A stretch of DNA of 64,000 nucleotides from JACVRW01 sp963835705. GTDB lineage: Bacteria; Actinomycetota; Thermoleophilia; Solirubrobacterales; Thermoleophilaceae. Below are positions 1 through 8,483 of this stretch, in pieces. How positions within the stretch are numbered: position 1 is the first letter of the stretch; each line of letters starts with the position of its first letter. A program made the translations under genes and the position numbers. The notes beneath the pieces were generated by a model. The model was not told the origin of the DNA and did no database searches. It saw only the letters and a list, made by a program, of their open reading frames with translations. The stretch is from contig CAWIGR010000015.1 in assembly GCA_963835705.1 (NCBI GenBank), positions 1 to 64,000 of the forward strand. The letters run 5' to 3'.

Positions 1-64
1 CACGTACTGCGGACAGTTCTTCTCTCGAATCGCACCTTGGCCCAGCCACGTCCGCGTGTTTCGC

Positions 65-96
65 TCAGATAGGTAGCTCAGTGGTAGCACGGAGCG
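65..96 (+). pseudogene. tRNA 5'-half-like fragment
   Basis: GGTAGCTCAGTGGTAGCAC at about 70-88 looks like the position 8-26 region of a tRNA: a D-stem strand GCTC, a GTGGTA loop, then a damaged closing strand. No matching anticodon stem follows. It lies about 260 bases upstream of a tRNA 3' half, so it may be the other end of a disrupted tRNA or an unrelated relic. Confidence 0.35.
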
Positions 97-177
97 TCGC
101 CGCCGACGCCGCTTGACAGAACTGATGGTCTGGCGCTGCTCGGTGTTCTCCCTTCGTGGCGTCTCCCAGCCGCGCTG

Positions 178-390
178 CGATCCCGCGTGAAGCGGAAGCG
201 CCAGTCGGCGCGCGCACGGTTCCGTCTGAGTCCCACCATGGTGAGGTCGGGTGCCGAGCCATGAGCAAGGGTCAGGCCTCGAGAAAAAGGTGATCCCGGA
301 GTGACGTCACGTGGGCCTTCCCGCTCTACCAAGCGGGATCTGGGCCAACTACGGAACCGAAGGTCTCAGGTTCGAATCCTGACGGGCGAC
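178..390 (+). repeat. Left copy of tRNA-linked direct repeat (candidate att site)
   Basis: This roughly 210 bp block matches 10100-10330 over most of its length. Shared parts are TTCCGTCTGAG, GAGGTCGG/GAGGTCGGATGCCGAG, a run of As followed by GTGATCCCGG, the palindrome GTGACGTCAC (301-310), the stem-loop TCCCGCT-CTACCA-AGCGGGA, CTGGGCC, and the tRNA-Arg(ACG) 3' half. The copies have diverged by substitutions and small indels. A recombinase remnant starts right at its right edge, as expected for an attachment site. Confidence 0.7.
349..390 (+). pseudogene. tRNA-Arg(ACG) 3' half
   Basis: The anticodon-loop sequence CTACGGA (349-355, anticodon ACG) is followed by a variable region, a T arm (stem TCAGG/CCTGA, loop TTCGAAT, 366-382) and a 3' acceptor strand CGGGCGA (383-389). 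No 5' acceptor, D-arm or matching anticodon-stem strand is present upstream. It is therefore a half tRNA, the usual footprint of integration into a tRNA gene, and not a working tRNA. Confidence 0.65.
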
Positions 391-391
391 C

Positions 392-1331
392 GACGTACCG
401 GGCGTCTACCGGCGTGGGTCGAAGTTTGTCGTGGTCTACCGCGCCGACGGACGTCAGCACAAGCAGACGGCCGAGACCATGGCCGACGCTCGCGCGATCA
501 AGCTGCGGCGCGCCGGCGAGGCGCGTGCGCGGCGGCGCGGCCCGACGTTGCACGAGTTCAGCCTGTCGTGGCTTGATCGCTACGCCGGCAGCGGGCACGA
601 CAGCGTTCGCATCAGCACGCGGCGCGAGTAGCGCCGGCTACTGGTCAACTTCGCGTTGACGTACTTCGACCGCGAAGTCCGGGTGCGGGATCTCGATCGC
701 GCCGCTGTGCAGCACTCCGTGGATTGGCTGACGACTCGTCCCGGCCGGGACGGGCGACTGCGCGACCGCTCTATCGCCAACGCGCTCACGCCGCTGCGCC
801 TAGCGCTTGACGCTGCGGTCGCCGATGGGCTTTTGGATGGGAACCCGGCCGAGTGGGGCGTGCTGCCGCGGCGGCGGTCGGGCCGTGCATGGTCGATGCA
901 CGAGCGGCGCTTCCTGACGCGCGCGGAGCTTGTGCGCCTGCTCGACGAGATACCGGCGAAGTGGCGGCCGCTGTTCGAGCTGCTCGCCGCCACCGGACTG
1001 CGAATCTCCGAGGCAAGCGGCCTGCGCTGGAGCGACCTCGTCTCGACGTGCCAGCACCGCATCTGCGGGTGCGCCGGGCGATCGTCAAAGGCGCCGTAGT
1101 TGCGCCGAAGTCCCGTCACGGCGCGCGGCTGATCCCGCTCACGGCCGAGCTCGCTGCCCTGCTGCGCGCTCAACGGCCTAGCACTACGGCTGACGACGCG
1201 TTCGTCTTTCCGGGTCGCGACGGCGCGGCGTCCGATCAGGGCAGCCTGCGCCGCCGCGTGCTCGTCCCCGCCGCCGCGCGCGCCGGACTGACGGGTGTCG
1301 GCTTCCACACCCTCCGTCAGGGCTGTCACTG
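392..1331 (+). pseudogene. Tyrosine recombinase (phage-type integrase), decayed
   Basis: The reading frame opens immediately after the tRNA half with GVYRRGSKFVVVYRADGRQ, the usual N-terminal arm-binding start of actinobacterial phage integrases. A core-binding domain follows, then the catalytic region with RISEASGLRW containing the first catalytic Arg, KSRHGARLIPL, and GFHTLRQG in place of HxLRHT. A TAG stop interrupts the frame at 629-631. Near 1047 the frame changes, consistent with a one-base loss. The C-terminal part with the nucleophilic Tyr is missing. An active enzyme would cut and join at the adjacent att site, but this copy cannot. The pattern is real decay and not a single sequencing error. 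Confidence 0.85.
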
Positions 1332-1480
1332 TCGGTTGGCGCACTGCTCCTATCGTTTGAAAGCAGGCGTTGCACGACGACGGGGCCGCTGCGATTTGGG
1401 CAAGAGCGAGGCGGCGCCCGAAGGCTCGCCGCCTAACCCACCGGCGTGAGGCGCGCCGAACTCGGCAGCGCGGGCACGAT

Positions 1481-1815
1481 CTACTTCGGCCGCCCCAGCT
1501 TGGGCTTGACCTGGCGGTAGCCCTCAGGCGTGAGCCCCAGGCTGGCGGCGAGCTTGGCCACGTGCGCCTCGGCCGCTTCCAAAGTGGGCACGAGCGGGTG
1601 CACCACGAGTGCCTGCCCGGTGGAGCCACCAGCTCGGTCACCGGCTGCCCGAGCCGCTGCCACTCGCGCCGGATCGCGTCGAGGCGATCGACGGCGCGCG
1701 CGTAGTCGCTCACGGCGCGCTCGTAGCGCTCGGGATCGTCCACCGCCTCGATCGCCGTGCGCCAGGCGCGCTTGGCTGCGCTCGAAAGGCCTCCTGGCAT
1801 CCGTGGCGACGCCAT
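1481..1815 (-). pseudogene. P27-family phage terminase small subunit, frameshifted
   Basis: The ATG at 1815 opens MASPRMPGGLSSAAKRAW and an alpha-helical N-terminus ending REWQRLGQPVTELV. Near 1620 a one-base loss moves the frame to HPLVPTLEAAEAHV and KLAASLGLTPEGYR, the C-terminal signature of P27 terminase small subunits (HPxxxxLxxAExxxxxLAxxLGLTPxxR). These proteins start DNA packaging by recognising the phage genome. With the integrase remnant it shows phage ancestry for this segment. No large terminase or capsid gene is visible. The family call rests on this motif only. Confidence 0.55.
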
Positions 1816-1844
1816 GCGGTCAGCGTACCGCCGCCGGGTTGGCG

Positions 1845-2252
1845 CTACTCCGACAGCCCCACGGCTTCGAGCGCTTCCTTAGGGTCGAGATACTCGCGGA
1901 CCCGAATCACCTTGCCACTCTTGAACTCCACGATCCAAGCGAGTGGCGATTCGGTTATGGCGCCGCTCTCCTTGCCGCGTCCCCGGTGGTGACCGATGGC
2001 GACGACTCGCTCGCCAAGGTCCCGGATCTCTGATTGCTCTGCCTGGATTTCAGAGAAGGCTTCTTCCAGCTCTCGGATTCCCCTCCGGACGCCCTGGTGC
2101 CCCCGATACACGGTGGCTCCCCCGCCGAACTGAAGCTGCAACCAGGGGTGCCACTCGATCTCGGGGTGGAGTTCGTCGAGCATCGCTCCCACGTCGCGGC
2201 GGTTGTAGGCGTCCGACACGCGCCGCACGATCTCCACGTTCTCCTGCGACAT
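1845..2252 (-). CDS. SnoaL-like/NTF2-fold protein
   Basis: This 135-residue protein begins MSQENVEIVRRVSDAYNRRD, a start typical of SnoaL-like proteins that are abundant in Thermoleophilia. The fold is a small cone-shaped alpha+beta barrel used by ketosteroid isomerases, polyketide cyclases and many uncharacterised proteins. HPEIEWHPW and the C-terminal SGKVIRVREYLDPKEALEAVGL are typical of the family. The ATG at 2252 is chosen because homology starts there; a longer upstream frame has no family similarity. The substrate is unknown. It lies alone between the terminase relic and the efflux pump. Confidence 0.8.
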   Translation of the reverse strand: MSQENVEIVRRVSDAYNRRDVGAMLDELHPEIEWHPWLQLQFGGGATVYRGHQGVRRGIRELEEAFSEIQAEQSEIRDLGERVVAIGHHRGRGKESGAITESPLAWIVEFKSGKVIRVREYLDPKEALEAVGLSE

Positions 2253-2367
2253 CGCCCGCCCAGTATCGCCGAGCCGACCCCATCGCCGCACCCCCGGCAA
2301 CGATTTCGGACTTTGGGGCAAGAAGCGAGGCGCCCGACGCTGCCCGCCATGTCCAGGCGTCTCGGTT

Positions 2368-3762
2368 CTACCCCACCCGTTGCTGCTCGGGGCCGCTCGG
2401 GAGCCGAGCGGCCGCGGCGAGGCCGATGAGCGCGAGGGCGGCGAGCACAACCATGGCCACTACATAGCTTGTGTTTCCCGATCCGAGGTTGGAGACCAGG
2501 ATCGTGCCGGCTATCGCGGTGCCGAACGACGAGCCGAGGTTGGAGACGCTGCGCGACAGCCCCGAGATCTCACCCTGCAGGTCCTCTGGAAAGCTGGACT
2601 GAACGACGTTGACCGATGGGGTCAGCATGAGCCCGAGCCCGAGCCCGATCAGCAGCAGGCCTGGTGCGAAGGCGACGACTCGCGAGGAGGCCCCGACCAG
2701 GGCCAGCAGGAGGCCGATCCCCGCCGCGGTGATCACGAAGCCGGCCATGATCAGCGTCTTCTGCGGACGCCGCTTGGCGAATCGCTCGGCCCCGAGCGAC
2801 GATGCGAGGACACCCAGCGTCGCGGCGGTGAAGATGACACCGGTCTCGATCGCGTTGTAGCCGCGGACCGTCTGCAGGAACACGGCAACGACGAACGACG
2901 TCCCCATCAGCAGCAGCCATTGGATGTTCTGCGTGGCGAGGCCGAGGTTCGAGGTTCGGTTCTTGAACAGCCCGGTGGACAGCAGCGGTTCCTTGCCGGC
3001 TCGCTCCCGCGCGCGGATGTAGAGGAAGAACCCGACCAGGAACGCGGCCCCAGCGGCCACGAACGCGACCATCAGCGCGGCGTTGTTGTCGGCCTGCAGG
3101 ATCCCGAAGACCACGCAGAACATGCCGACGGCCGACAGGACTGCTCCAACGGCGTCGAAGGGGCGCGTGGGGTCCGCCGCGATCGGATCCTCGATCCTGC
3201 GGCTCAGCAGGACGATCGCCGCGACCACCAAGGCCTGGAAGACGAACGCGGCGCGCCAGCTGATTCCCGTGGTGATGACGCCACCGATCAAGGGCCCCGC
3301 CGCGGCGCCCACACCACCCATGCCGCTGATCACGCCGAAGGCACGGGCGCGCGAGGCGAGGTCGCCGAAGCGCAGCGTGGTGAGGATGTAGACCGGGGGG
3401 ATGAGCAGCGCCGTGCCGACGCCTTCCAAGACCGAGTTGCCCAAGATCAGCACCCCGAGGCTGGGAGACACCGCACTCACCAGCGCGCCGACCCCGTACA
3501 GCACGAGACCGGCGGTGAAGCAGCGCTTGCGACCCCAGCGATCGGTCAGCTTGCTGCACGGGATCATGAGCACGGCCATGATCAGCAGGAACAGCGTGAT
3601 CGCGGCCTGCACCCCGGCCACGGTCGTGTCCAAATCCTCCGTGATGTCGTTGATCATCACGTTCATGTTCGAGCCCGCAAAGCTGCAGATGAACTGGGCC
3701 AGCGCGAGCGGCGCCAGGAACCTGCGCCGCTCGGAAGCCGAAATCGATCCCGCGGCGCTCAC
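2368..3762 (-). CDS. DHA2-family MFS drug efflux transporter
   Basis: This 464-residue, highly hydrophobic protein has the MFS motif DRWGRKR in the loop after the second helix and the motif-C-like run MGGVGAAAGPLIGG. Length and the long second half fit the 14-helix DHA2 (EmrB/QacA) group of proton-driven exporters in the cytoplasmic membrane. The start is GTG at 3762; its GTG overlaps the TGA of a possible small upstream ORF (GTGA), suggesting translational coupling. No adjacent regulator is obvious, so the drug or metabolite exported cannot be told. Confidence 0.9.
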   Translation of the reverse strand: MSAAGSISASERRRFLAPLALAQFICSFAGSNMNVMINDITEDLDTTVAGVQAAITLFLLIMAVLMIPCSKLTDRWGRKRCFTAGLVLYGVGALVSAVSPSLGVLILGNSVLEGVGTALLIPPVYILTTLRFGDLASRARAFGVISGMGGVGAAAGPLIGGVITTGISWRAAFVFQALVVAAIVLLSRRIEDPIAADPTRPFDAVGAVLSAVGMFCVVFGILQADNNAALMVAFVAAGAAFLVGFFLYIRARERAGKEPLLSTGLFKNRTSNLGLATQNIQWLLLMGTSFVVAVFLQTVRGYNAIETGVIFTAATLGVLASSLGAERFAKRRPQKTLIMAGFVITAAGIGLLLALVGASSRVVAFAPGLLLIGLGLGLMLTPSVNVVQSSFPEDLQGEISGLSRSVSNLGSSFGTAIAGTILVSNLGSGNTSYVVAMVVLAALALIGLAAAARLPSGPEQQRVG

Positions 3763-3938
3763 ACGCCCACCCGCTCAACCTGCGCCTCGGCGGTGAAGAT
3801 CGCGCGGGAGGCCCGGATGAGCCGCCCAGAGCCGCAAACCACCCTCGTGGCGCCCAACAGCTCGAAACGACAAGACGCCTCCTTCGTCGCGAAAACGGGC
3901 ACGACGATTGCTCCGATCACAAGCGACCAAGCCGCCAA
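3759..3938 (-). CDS. Possible small membrane ORF coupled to the MFS gene
   Basis: A TTG at 3938 opens a 59-codon frame whose first part (AAWSLVIGAIVVPVF) could be one membrane helix, followed by a basic soluble tail ending AEAQVERVGV. Its TGA overlaps the GTG start of the efflux gene. I recognise no family. The coupling argues for translation; the weak start and lack of homology argue against. The C-terminal run GRLIRASRAIFTAEAQV vaguely recalls the end of PaaI-type thioesterases, so a truncated gene is an alternative. Confidence 0.3.
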   Translation of the reverse strand: MAAWSLVIGAIVVPVFATKEASCRFELLGATRVVCGSGRLIRASRAIFTAEAQVERVGV

Positions 3939-3993
3939 GGTGCCACAGCCCCAGAAGGCGGCTACCGTCGAAAGTCCTCGATTCGCGTTGGCG

Positions 3994-4383
3994 TTAGGCG
4001 AGCGCCTTCGCCTTGATCGCGTCGAACTCCTGCTGGGTGATCGCGCCCGAGTCGAGCAGCTCCTTGGCCTGCGCGATCTCGCCCGCCGAGCCGCCTGCTG
4101 CGTCGCGGACGTATGAGTCGAACGCCTGCTTCTGGGCCTGCGCCTGCTCCAGGCTGCGCTTGCGCATCCCGTCGTGTTCGGCGATCAGGTAGATCAGCAC
4201 GCCGAGCCACGGCAGGATGACCACGAAGATCACCCAGAGCGCCTTGGCGAAGCCGCCGATGTCGTGGCGGCGGAACACGTCCATCAGGACCGTGATCACG
4301 ATCCAGATCCAGATCACCCAGAAGAAGAAGATGATCATGGACCACAGGACGTCCATGAACGGATAGTCGGCCGCTATCGGCAT
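3994..4383 (-). CDS. PLDc_N/SHOCT-domain membrane protein
   Basis: This 129-residue protein has two N-terminal membrane helices (about residues 10-35 and 47-67) in a PLDc_N-like arrangement containing VLMDVFRRHDIGGFAKALW. After a charged linker rich in Gln and Lys comes a C-terminal SHOCT motif (AQAKELLDSGAITQQEFDAI, about 105-125). SHOCT tails are short helical hairpins of uncertain function, thought to mediate oligomerisation. The protein is probably membrane-anchored with the tail in the cytoplasm. It is divergent from the DUF7144 gene across about 150 bp. Confidence 0.8.
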   Translation of the reverse strand: MPIAADYPFMDVLWSMIIFFFWVIWIWIVITVLMDVFRRHDIGGFAKALWVIFVVILPWLGVLIYLIAEHDGMRKRSLEQAQAQKQAFDSYVRDAAGGSAGEIAQAKELLDSGAITQQEFDAIKAKALA

Positions 4384-4531
4384 AGTGGGCTCCCCCTCGT
4401 CGCCAGCGAATCGAGAGCATGTATACAGCCCTGGACGCGTCCCCGCTCTCGGTGAGAGCGAGATCTCACGTCCGGTGGCAGCCCTAGAGTCGCGCCTGCC
4501 AACACGTTAGGGACGACGGAAGGAGACTGCA

Positions 4532-4924
4532 GTGGCGGAGAACGTGGCAAAACGCTCCGGTTGGATTACCTTCGCGGGCCTAATGGCGGTGGTCGCGGGC
4601 GGGTACAACGCCTTGAGCGGAATCGCCGCGCTATCCGACGACGACACACTCGTCGCGCAGGCCAACGAAGTGCTCTACGGCGTCGATCTCACCGCCTGGG
4701 GCTGGTTCTGGCTGATCGTCGGGCTAGTCCAGATCCTGTCGGGGGTGCTCATCTTCCAGCGCAACACGTGGGGGCTATGGCTCGGCGTCGGCTTCGCGTC
4801 CATCAGCGCCATGATGACCGTCTTCGTCATGTTCGTCTTCCCCTTGTGGGCGATCGCGGTCCTCACGATCGACTTCCTTGTCCTGTTCGGGCTGCTGACC
4901 CAAAGCGACGAGTTCCTGACGTGA
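4532..4924 (+). CDS. DUF7144-type four-helix membrane protein
   Basis: This 130-residue protein has four hydrophobic segments, a short extracytoplasmic part after helix 1 (ALSDDDTLVAQANEVLYG), and the motif AWGWFWLIVGLVQILSGVLI. The layout matches the small actinobacterial membrane family usually listed as DUF7144. The GTG start at 4532 is preceded by GGAAGGAG at good spacing, which fixes the start. Function is unknown; neighbours suggest an envelope role. Confidence 0.75.
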   Translation: MAENVAKRSGWITFAGLMAVVAGGYNALSGIAALSDDDTLVAQANEVLYGVDLTAWGWFWLIVGLVQILSGVLIFQRNTWGLWLGVGFASISAMMTVFVMFVFPLWAIAVLTIDFLVLFGLLTQSDEFLT

Positions 4925-5037
4925 CTCTCTCGAGCTGGGTCGGGGAGCGACCGGCTCCGCCTCGAGCTCCTTGCGGGCCTCGGATGCCCAGCCGTCAGGC
5001 GAGTGCGAGGATGCAGCAATGAACGACGAGGTGCACG

Positions 5038-6411
5038 ATGCGCCACGTGTGTCGCACAGGCCGGAGGCGCTTGCCGTTCGTGCTGATCGGCATCGCGTCG
5101 CTGCTGGCTTTTGTCGCGATCTTCGCTCTGTGGGCGAATCGGCAGCTGCTCGATACGGAGAACTGGACCGAGACGAGCAGCGAGCTGCTGGAGAACGACG
5201 CCATCCGCGGCCAGACCGCGGTCTTCCTGGTCGACCAGCTGTATGCGAACGTGGACGTGCAGGGTCAGCTCGAGGGGGCGCTGGAGGGGCTTTCGCCGCG
5301 GGCGGGGGCGCTCGCCGGACCTGCCTCCGGCGCGCTCAAGGACCTGGCCGTTCGCGCCACGGACAGGTTGCTGGAGAGGCCGCGCCCCCAGGCGCTCTGG
5401 GAGGAGGCCAACCGGCGCGCGCACAGCCGTTTCCTGGACGTGGTCGAGGGGGGCGGCGAGGTCGTCGCGACGGAGGGCGGCGAGGTGACGCTCGACCTCA
5501 AGGCCTTGCTCGGGCAGACGGAGCAGCGGGTGGGGGTCGGCGGACGGGCCCAGTCGGCGATTCCGGAGGACGCGGCCCAGCTGACGATCATGAAGTCTGA
5601 CCAGCTCGAGCTTGTCCAGGACGCGGTGCGCTTCCTGCGCGCGCTAGCGGTCGTGCTTGTGGTCCTCGCGCTCGGCCTGCTCGCGCTCGGCGTCTACCTC
5701 GCGTCCGGCTGGCGTCGCCGGGCCCTGCGAGCGGCCGGGTTCGGACTCCTGCTCGCGGGCGTGGCCGCGCTCGTGGCGCGCTCGTTCGTCGGCGACGCCG
5801 TCGTCGGCGCGCTGGCCACGACCGAGGCCGTCAAGCCCGCCGCCGAGGGGGCCTGGTCGATCTCGACCTCGCTGCTGGTCGAGGCCGCCTCGGCGACGAT
5901 CGCATACGGCGTCGTCCTGATCGGCGCCGCTTGGCTGGCCGGACCGACGGCGTGGGCGACCGCGACCCGGCGGACGCTGGCTCCCTACCTGCGCGAGCCG
6001 CGCCTGGCGTATGGCGCGCTCGCGGTGATCGCGCTGATCCTGCTCGCCTGGGGCCCGACCCCGGCGCTGCGCCGGGCAATCCCGGCGCTCGCGCTGCTGG
6101 CGCTGCTTGCGCTGGGGGTCGAGGTGCTCAGGCGCCAGACCGCGCGCGAGTTCCCCGACACAAGCCGCCAGGAATCGCTGCAGCGGGTGCGCGAGCGCGT
6201 GGCGGGGATGGGCCGCTGGGTCCGCGGGGGAGTGGCACACGCGACGAATGTGCGCGGGAACGAAGCCGACAGTGTGGACCGCTTGGAGCAGCTCGAGCGG
6301 CTCGGCCGACTGCGCGAGGCCGGCGTGCTCGACGGGCCGGAGTTCGAGCGTGAGAAAGCCCGGCTCCTCGGCTCGGCGCCCCCCCCAGCGGGCGGGGAAG
6401 CCCCGGTGTGA
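5038..6411 (+). CDS. Large membrane protein with C-terminal SHOCT motif
   Basis: The 457-residue protein has one N-terminal helix (RLPFVLIGIASLLAFVAIFA), then about 170 residues that should be outside the membrane, with conserved-looking ANRQLLDTENWTETSSELL and alpha-helical repeats. At least four to five further helices follow (residues 200-370). A cytoplasmic tail ends in a SHOCT-like hairpin, RLGRLREAGVLDGPEFEREK. Such proteins are widespread in actinobacteria and uncharacterised. The ATG at 5038 is the first in frame; a second ATG at 5019 belongs to another frame. Confidence 0.75.
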   Translation: MRHVCRTGRRRLPFVLIGIASLLAFVAIFALWANRQLLDTENWTETSSELLENDAIRGQTAVFLVDQLYANVDVQGQLEGALEGLSPRAGALAGPASGALKDLAVRATDRLLERPRPQALWEEANRRAHSRFLDVVEGGGEVVATEGGEVTLDLKALLGQTEQRVGVGGRAQSAIPEDAAQLTIMKSDQLELVQDAVRFLRALAVVLVVLALGLLALGVYLASGWRRRALRAAGFGLLLAGVAALVARSFVGDAVVGALATTEAVKPAAEGAWSISTSLLVEAASATIAYGVVLIGAAWLAGPTAWATATRRTLAPYLREPRLAYGALAVIALILLAWGPTPALRRAIPALALLALLALGVEVLRRQTAREFPDTSRQESLQRVRERVAGMGRWVRGGVAHATNVRGNEADSVDRLEQLERLGRLREAGVLDGPEFEREKARLLGSAPPPAGGEAPV

Positions 6412-6453
6412 CACCGGTCGCCGCCTCTGGTCGCACCCCTCCCGAGCTTTCAC

Positions 6454-6730
6454 TTGGATCCGGCCCGACGGCGGGAGGCGACTGCCGAGGCCCTAGAACC
6501 GCCACAGATCCTCGAGCAGCTGAGCGCACCCCTGGAGCCGGGCGAGGCGATGGTCGAGCATATGTGGGCGGCGGCGGTGCTGTCGGGTGCGGTCGCGCAC
6601 GCGGCCGGGGCGCACCCTCGCCGACGACTTCGTGCCCGTCGGCGATGACCGCCAACTTCGGTCGGCAGATGCTCGCGGTCAGCTCCCGAGGAGGCGCGAT
6701 CCCGGCGCGCCGGTGGTCCGAGATTGGTGA
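6454..6730 (+). pseudogene. Remnant of a small cytoplasmic protein, frameshifted
   Basis: The ATG at 6454 reads EALEPPQILEQLSAPLEPGE and AMVEHMWAAAVLSGAVAHAAG. At about 6612 the sensible reading moves to the next frame, giving TLADDFVPVGDDRQL. The combined product resembles the C-terminal half of small DUF6325/DUF1269-type proteins (PGxAxxxxxxEHxWA...AxxxAGGxLxADxFV). It is short and broken. The family call is tentative. Confidence 0.3.
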
Positions 6731-7362
6731 CGATCAGGGAGACGACGTCACGAGGTAGATCCGGCTGATGAGCGCCTCGAACACCGCAAGTGTGTCGATG
6801 CCCCTCGCGGGCCGGCGGCATTGTGTGGCGGGTGCTCACCGACGGGGCCCGCGGACACGTTCGGTAAGCGCGCAGCTGCTCCCGTGCTCGGCGAGCGCTG
6901 TTGGAACCCAGCAGTTAGAGCGGCCCCCGTATGACCCGGGACGGGTGGTCGACCGAAGCGTTTGATCGGGGCCTGCTCACGGCGACCACAAAGCGGCGGC
7001 CCCACACTCGGTCCTGACATTGCTGCCGCCGCGTCGGCGCAGGCGTCCCGGCGCGCGCCAGCCAGACTGTCGCCGAGGACGACAAGCGGTAGCGCCGCCC
7101 CGAGCAGCGCTTGCGCTTTCTCTGGCAGCTGGTCACGCCGAGCGTTCGAGCTCCCTGCTGTGATCGTCTTGGCGTAGGGCTGTTCCGAGGCGAAGTGGAG
7201 CTAGGACCGCGATCGCTTGCATGCAAATCAGCAGTCCGTTCTGAACAGCCCGGACTCTCGGTGTCAGGTGGAAGCGAGAGTGGCTTAGCTCGTCGGGCGC
7301 TGGCAGCGTCGCCGCTGGCTTGGAAATTGTAGTCCTGATCTCAGGGAGGGGGGTGCGCCGGT
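6731..7362. other. Gene-poor stretch, nothing recognised
   Basis: About 630 bases with no reading frame that I can tie to a family on either strand, no clear tRNA and no strong terminator. Minus-strand frames around 7000-7190 give a fairly protein-like alanine-rich sequence but with no recognisable motif. This fits the decayed character of the surrounding element. Confidence 0.5.
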
Positions 7363-7959
7363 CTACTTGGGTGGGGCGCCGAAGGTGCGCAGGACGTGCT
7401 CGAGCGTAGAGGCGAGCAGTTCGTGCGTCTGCTCGCGGCTGGCTTCGCCTTGTAGCCAGCGGCGTGTCGCGCTGCGGTTGAGCCCGGTCCAGCACTCGAG
7501 CGCGTAGCGCAGCCGCGGCGAGTCGTTGGCGATGTCGGCGTGGTGGGCCGTGAGCAGCGCGACGGCGCGGCGCACGAGCTTGGCGACGACGCGCCTGACG
7601 TCGGGGTCGGCGATGTCCTCGCCGCGCGCGAGCGTGGCGAGCCAGATCGTGCGGTTCGCCTCGGTCCAGTCGAGCCAGCGCGACACGCTATCGGCCACGC
7701 GCGCACGGGCGCTGTGGCCCGTGGGCGGCGGCAGTTGTTCCTCGCGCTGGGCGCCGAGCCGCTCGAGCAGCGCGATGTAGACCTCCTTGCGACCGCCGAA
7801 GTAGTGGTGCACGAGCCCGCGCGTGACGCCGGCGGAGCTCGCGATGTCCTCGACCGAGACCTCGTCGTAGCCGCGCTCGGCGAACAGCGCGTTGGCTGCG
7901 TCGAGGATCTGTTCGCGCCGCTGCCCGGGATCGAGGCGGCTGAACCTAGGCGTGTTCAT
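7363..7959 (-). CDS. TetR/AcrR-family transcriptional regulator
   Basis: This 198-residue protein has the TetR N-terminal helix-turn-helix at about residues 14-60 (REQILDAANALFAERGYDEV, VEDIASSAGVTRGLVHHYFG). A ligand-binding C-terminal domain follows and contains WLDWTEANRTIWLATLARG. TetR proteins are usually repressors released by small hydrophobic ligands. The ATG at 7959 is preceded by an AT-rich upstream region unusual for this genome, with an inverted repeat that could be its own operator. The adjacent gene it once controlled is not evident. Confidence 0.9.
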   Translation of the reverse strand: MNTPRFSRLDPGQRREQILDAANALFAERGYDEVSVEDIASSAGVTRGLVHHYFGGRKEVYIALLERLGAQREEQLPPPTGHSARARVADSVSRWLDWTEANRTIWLATLARGEDIADPDVRRVVAKLVRRAVALLTAHHADIANDSPRLRYALECWTGLNRSATRRWLQGEASREQTHELLASTLEHVLRTFGAPPK

Positions 7960-7977
7960 AAAACAAGCCTAAAGTTA

Positions 7978-8014
7978 TTGGCGATCCGTCAAGAGACTGT
8001 TAACATGTCGCCAA
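7978..8014. promoter_or_regulatory. Inverted repeat upstream of tetR (candidate operator)
   Basis: TTGGCGA (7978-7984) and TCGCCAA (8008-8014) form a perfect 7-bp inverted repeat with a 23-bp spacer that includes the palindrome GTTAAC. The segment is AT-rich and lies 20-55 bases upstream of the TetR start, where an autoregulatory operator and promoter are expected. Confidence 0.4.
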
Positions 8015-8184
8015 CAAGGCCCCGGGCGACCTGCTGACCATGTTGGCACGGCTCGTTCGGCCAGTCGCAGTGGGGCGGCGCAGGCGCTCCGGCTGACCGG
8101 CCGCTGACGAATCCGGACGGGACGACCGACCCATTGCCCGTGGATCGTGCCGCCTGGCGTTCGCCAGGGATCAACCAAGCCCGA

Positions 8185-8253
8185 ATGGATCTGGACATGA
8201 AGTTCATCATCGGGGTGCGCTGGCGGCGCACCGACATCGAGGGGGCCGCATGA
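8185..8253 (+). CDS. Short ORF coupled to the coiled-coil ORF
   Basis: An ATG at 8185 reads MDLDMKFIIGVRWRRTDIEG and ends TGA overlapping the next ATG (ATGA). Upstream the frame is open to 8038 but lacks a clear start apart from a GTG near 8140. It may be a 22-residue coupling ORF or the tail of a longer protein. No family recognised. Confidence 0.3.
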   Translation: MDLDMKFIIGVRWRRTDIEGAA

Positions 8254-8483
8254 GCGGCTGGATCCAACGGGCCCGTGCGGCCGAGGCCGAGGTCGCCCGG
8301 CTGGAGCTGGAGGTCCGCCGGCTACGCAAAGAGAACGTGCGTCTGCGCGGACTACTGCAGCGCACGCTGTACCGGCTGGCCGATGTCACGGAGGACTGGC
8401 GGAAGGCGGCCGATGAGCGGCTTCAAGCACCGCGCGGCTCTAGCCGATCGAGCGCTCATGCAGCGGTCGATGGCGAATCGTGA
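8250..8483 (+). CDS. Small coiled-coil protein
   Basis: This 77-residue protein is dominated by a predicted coiled coil at about residues 8-60. Hydrophobic residues fall every three to four positions (AEVARLELEVRRLRKENVRL, then LLQRTLYRLADVTEDW). The leucine spacing and RLRKEN motif resemble basic zipper-like or phage accessory proteins, but no DNA-binding signature is present. It overlaps the preceding short ORF by the ATGA junction, so both are probably made from one message. Function unknown. It lies between the tRNA-linked repeats and may be element cargo. Confidence 0.45.
   Translation: MSGWIQRARAAEAEVARLELEVRRLRKENVRLRGLLQRTLYRLADVTEDWRKAADERLQAPRGSSRSSAHAAVDGES

Noticed and set aside
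89..348. Group I intron or other insert splitting a tRNA between its 5' and 3' halves
   Set aside because: The 5' piece at 65-96 has a broken D-arm and no pairing anticodon strand, I could not see a P7/P3 core, and the same 200-bp block exists at 10100 without a 5' piece.
580..1815. A 411-codon minus-strand frame
   Set aside because: Only its first 70 or so residues are meaningful (the terminase N-terminus). The rest runs antisense through the integrase remnant.
2380..4116. A 578-codon plus-strand open frame
   Set aside because: It is the antisense of the DHA2 transporter and SHOCT gene, with low-complexity Arg/Asp/Gly/Gln composition and no family motif; long antisense frames are expected at this GC content.
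6960..7190. Minus-strand alanine-rich frame (PLVVLGDSLAGARRDACAD region)
   Set aside because: It looks somewhat protein-like but I could not connect it to any family, and no start or ribosome site supports it.
8250..8483. Antitoxin or phage repressor function for the coiled-coil ORF
   Set aside because: No toxin partner, helix-turn-helix or ribbon-helix-helix motif is visible; left as unknown.
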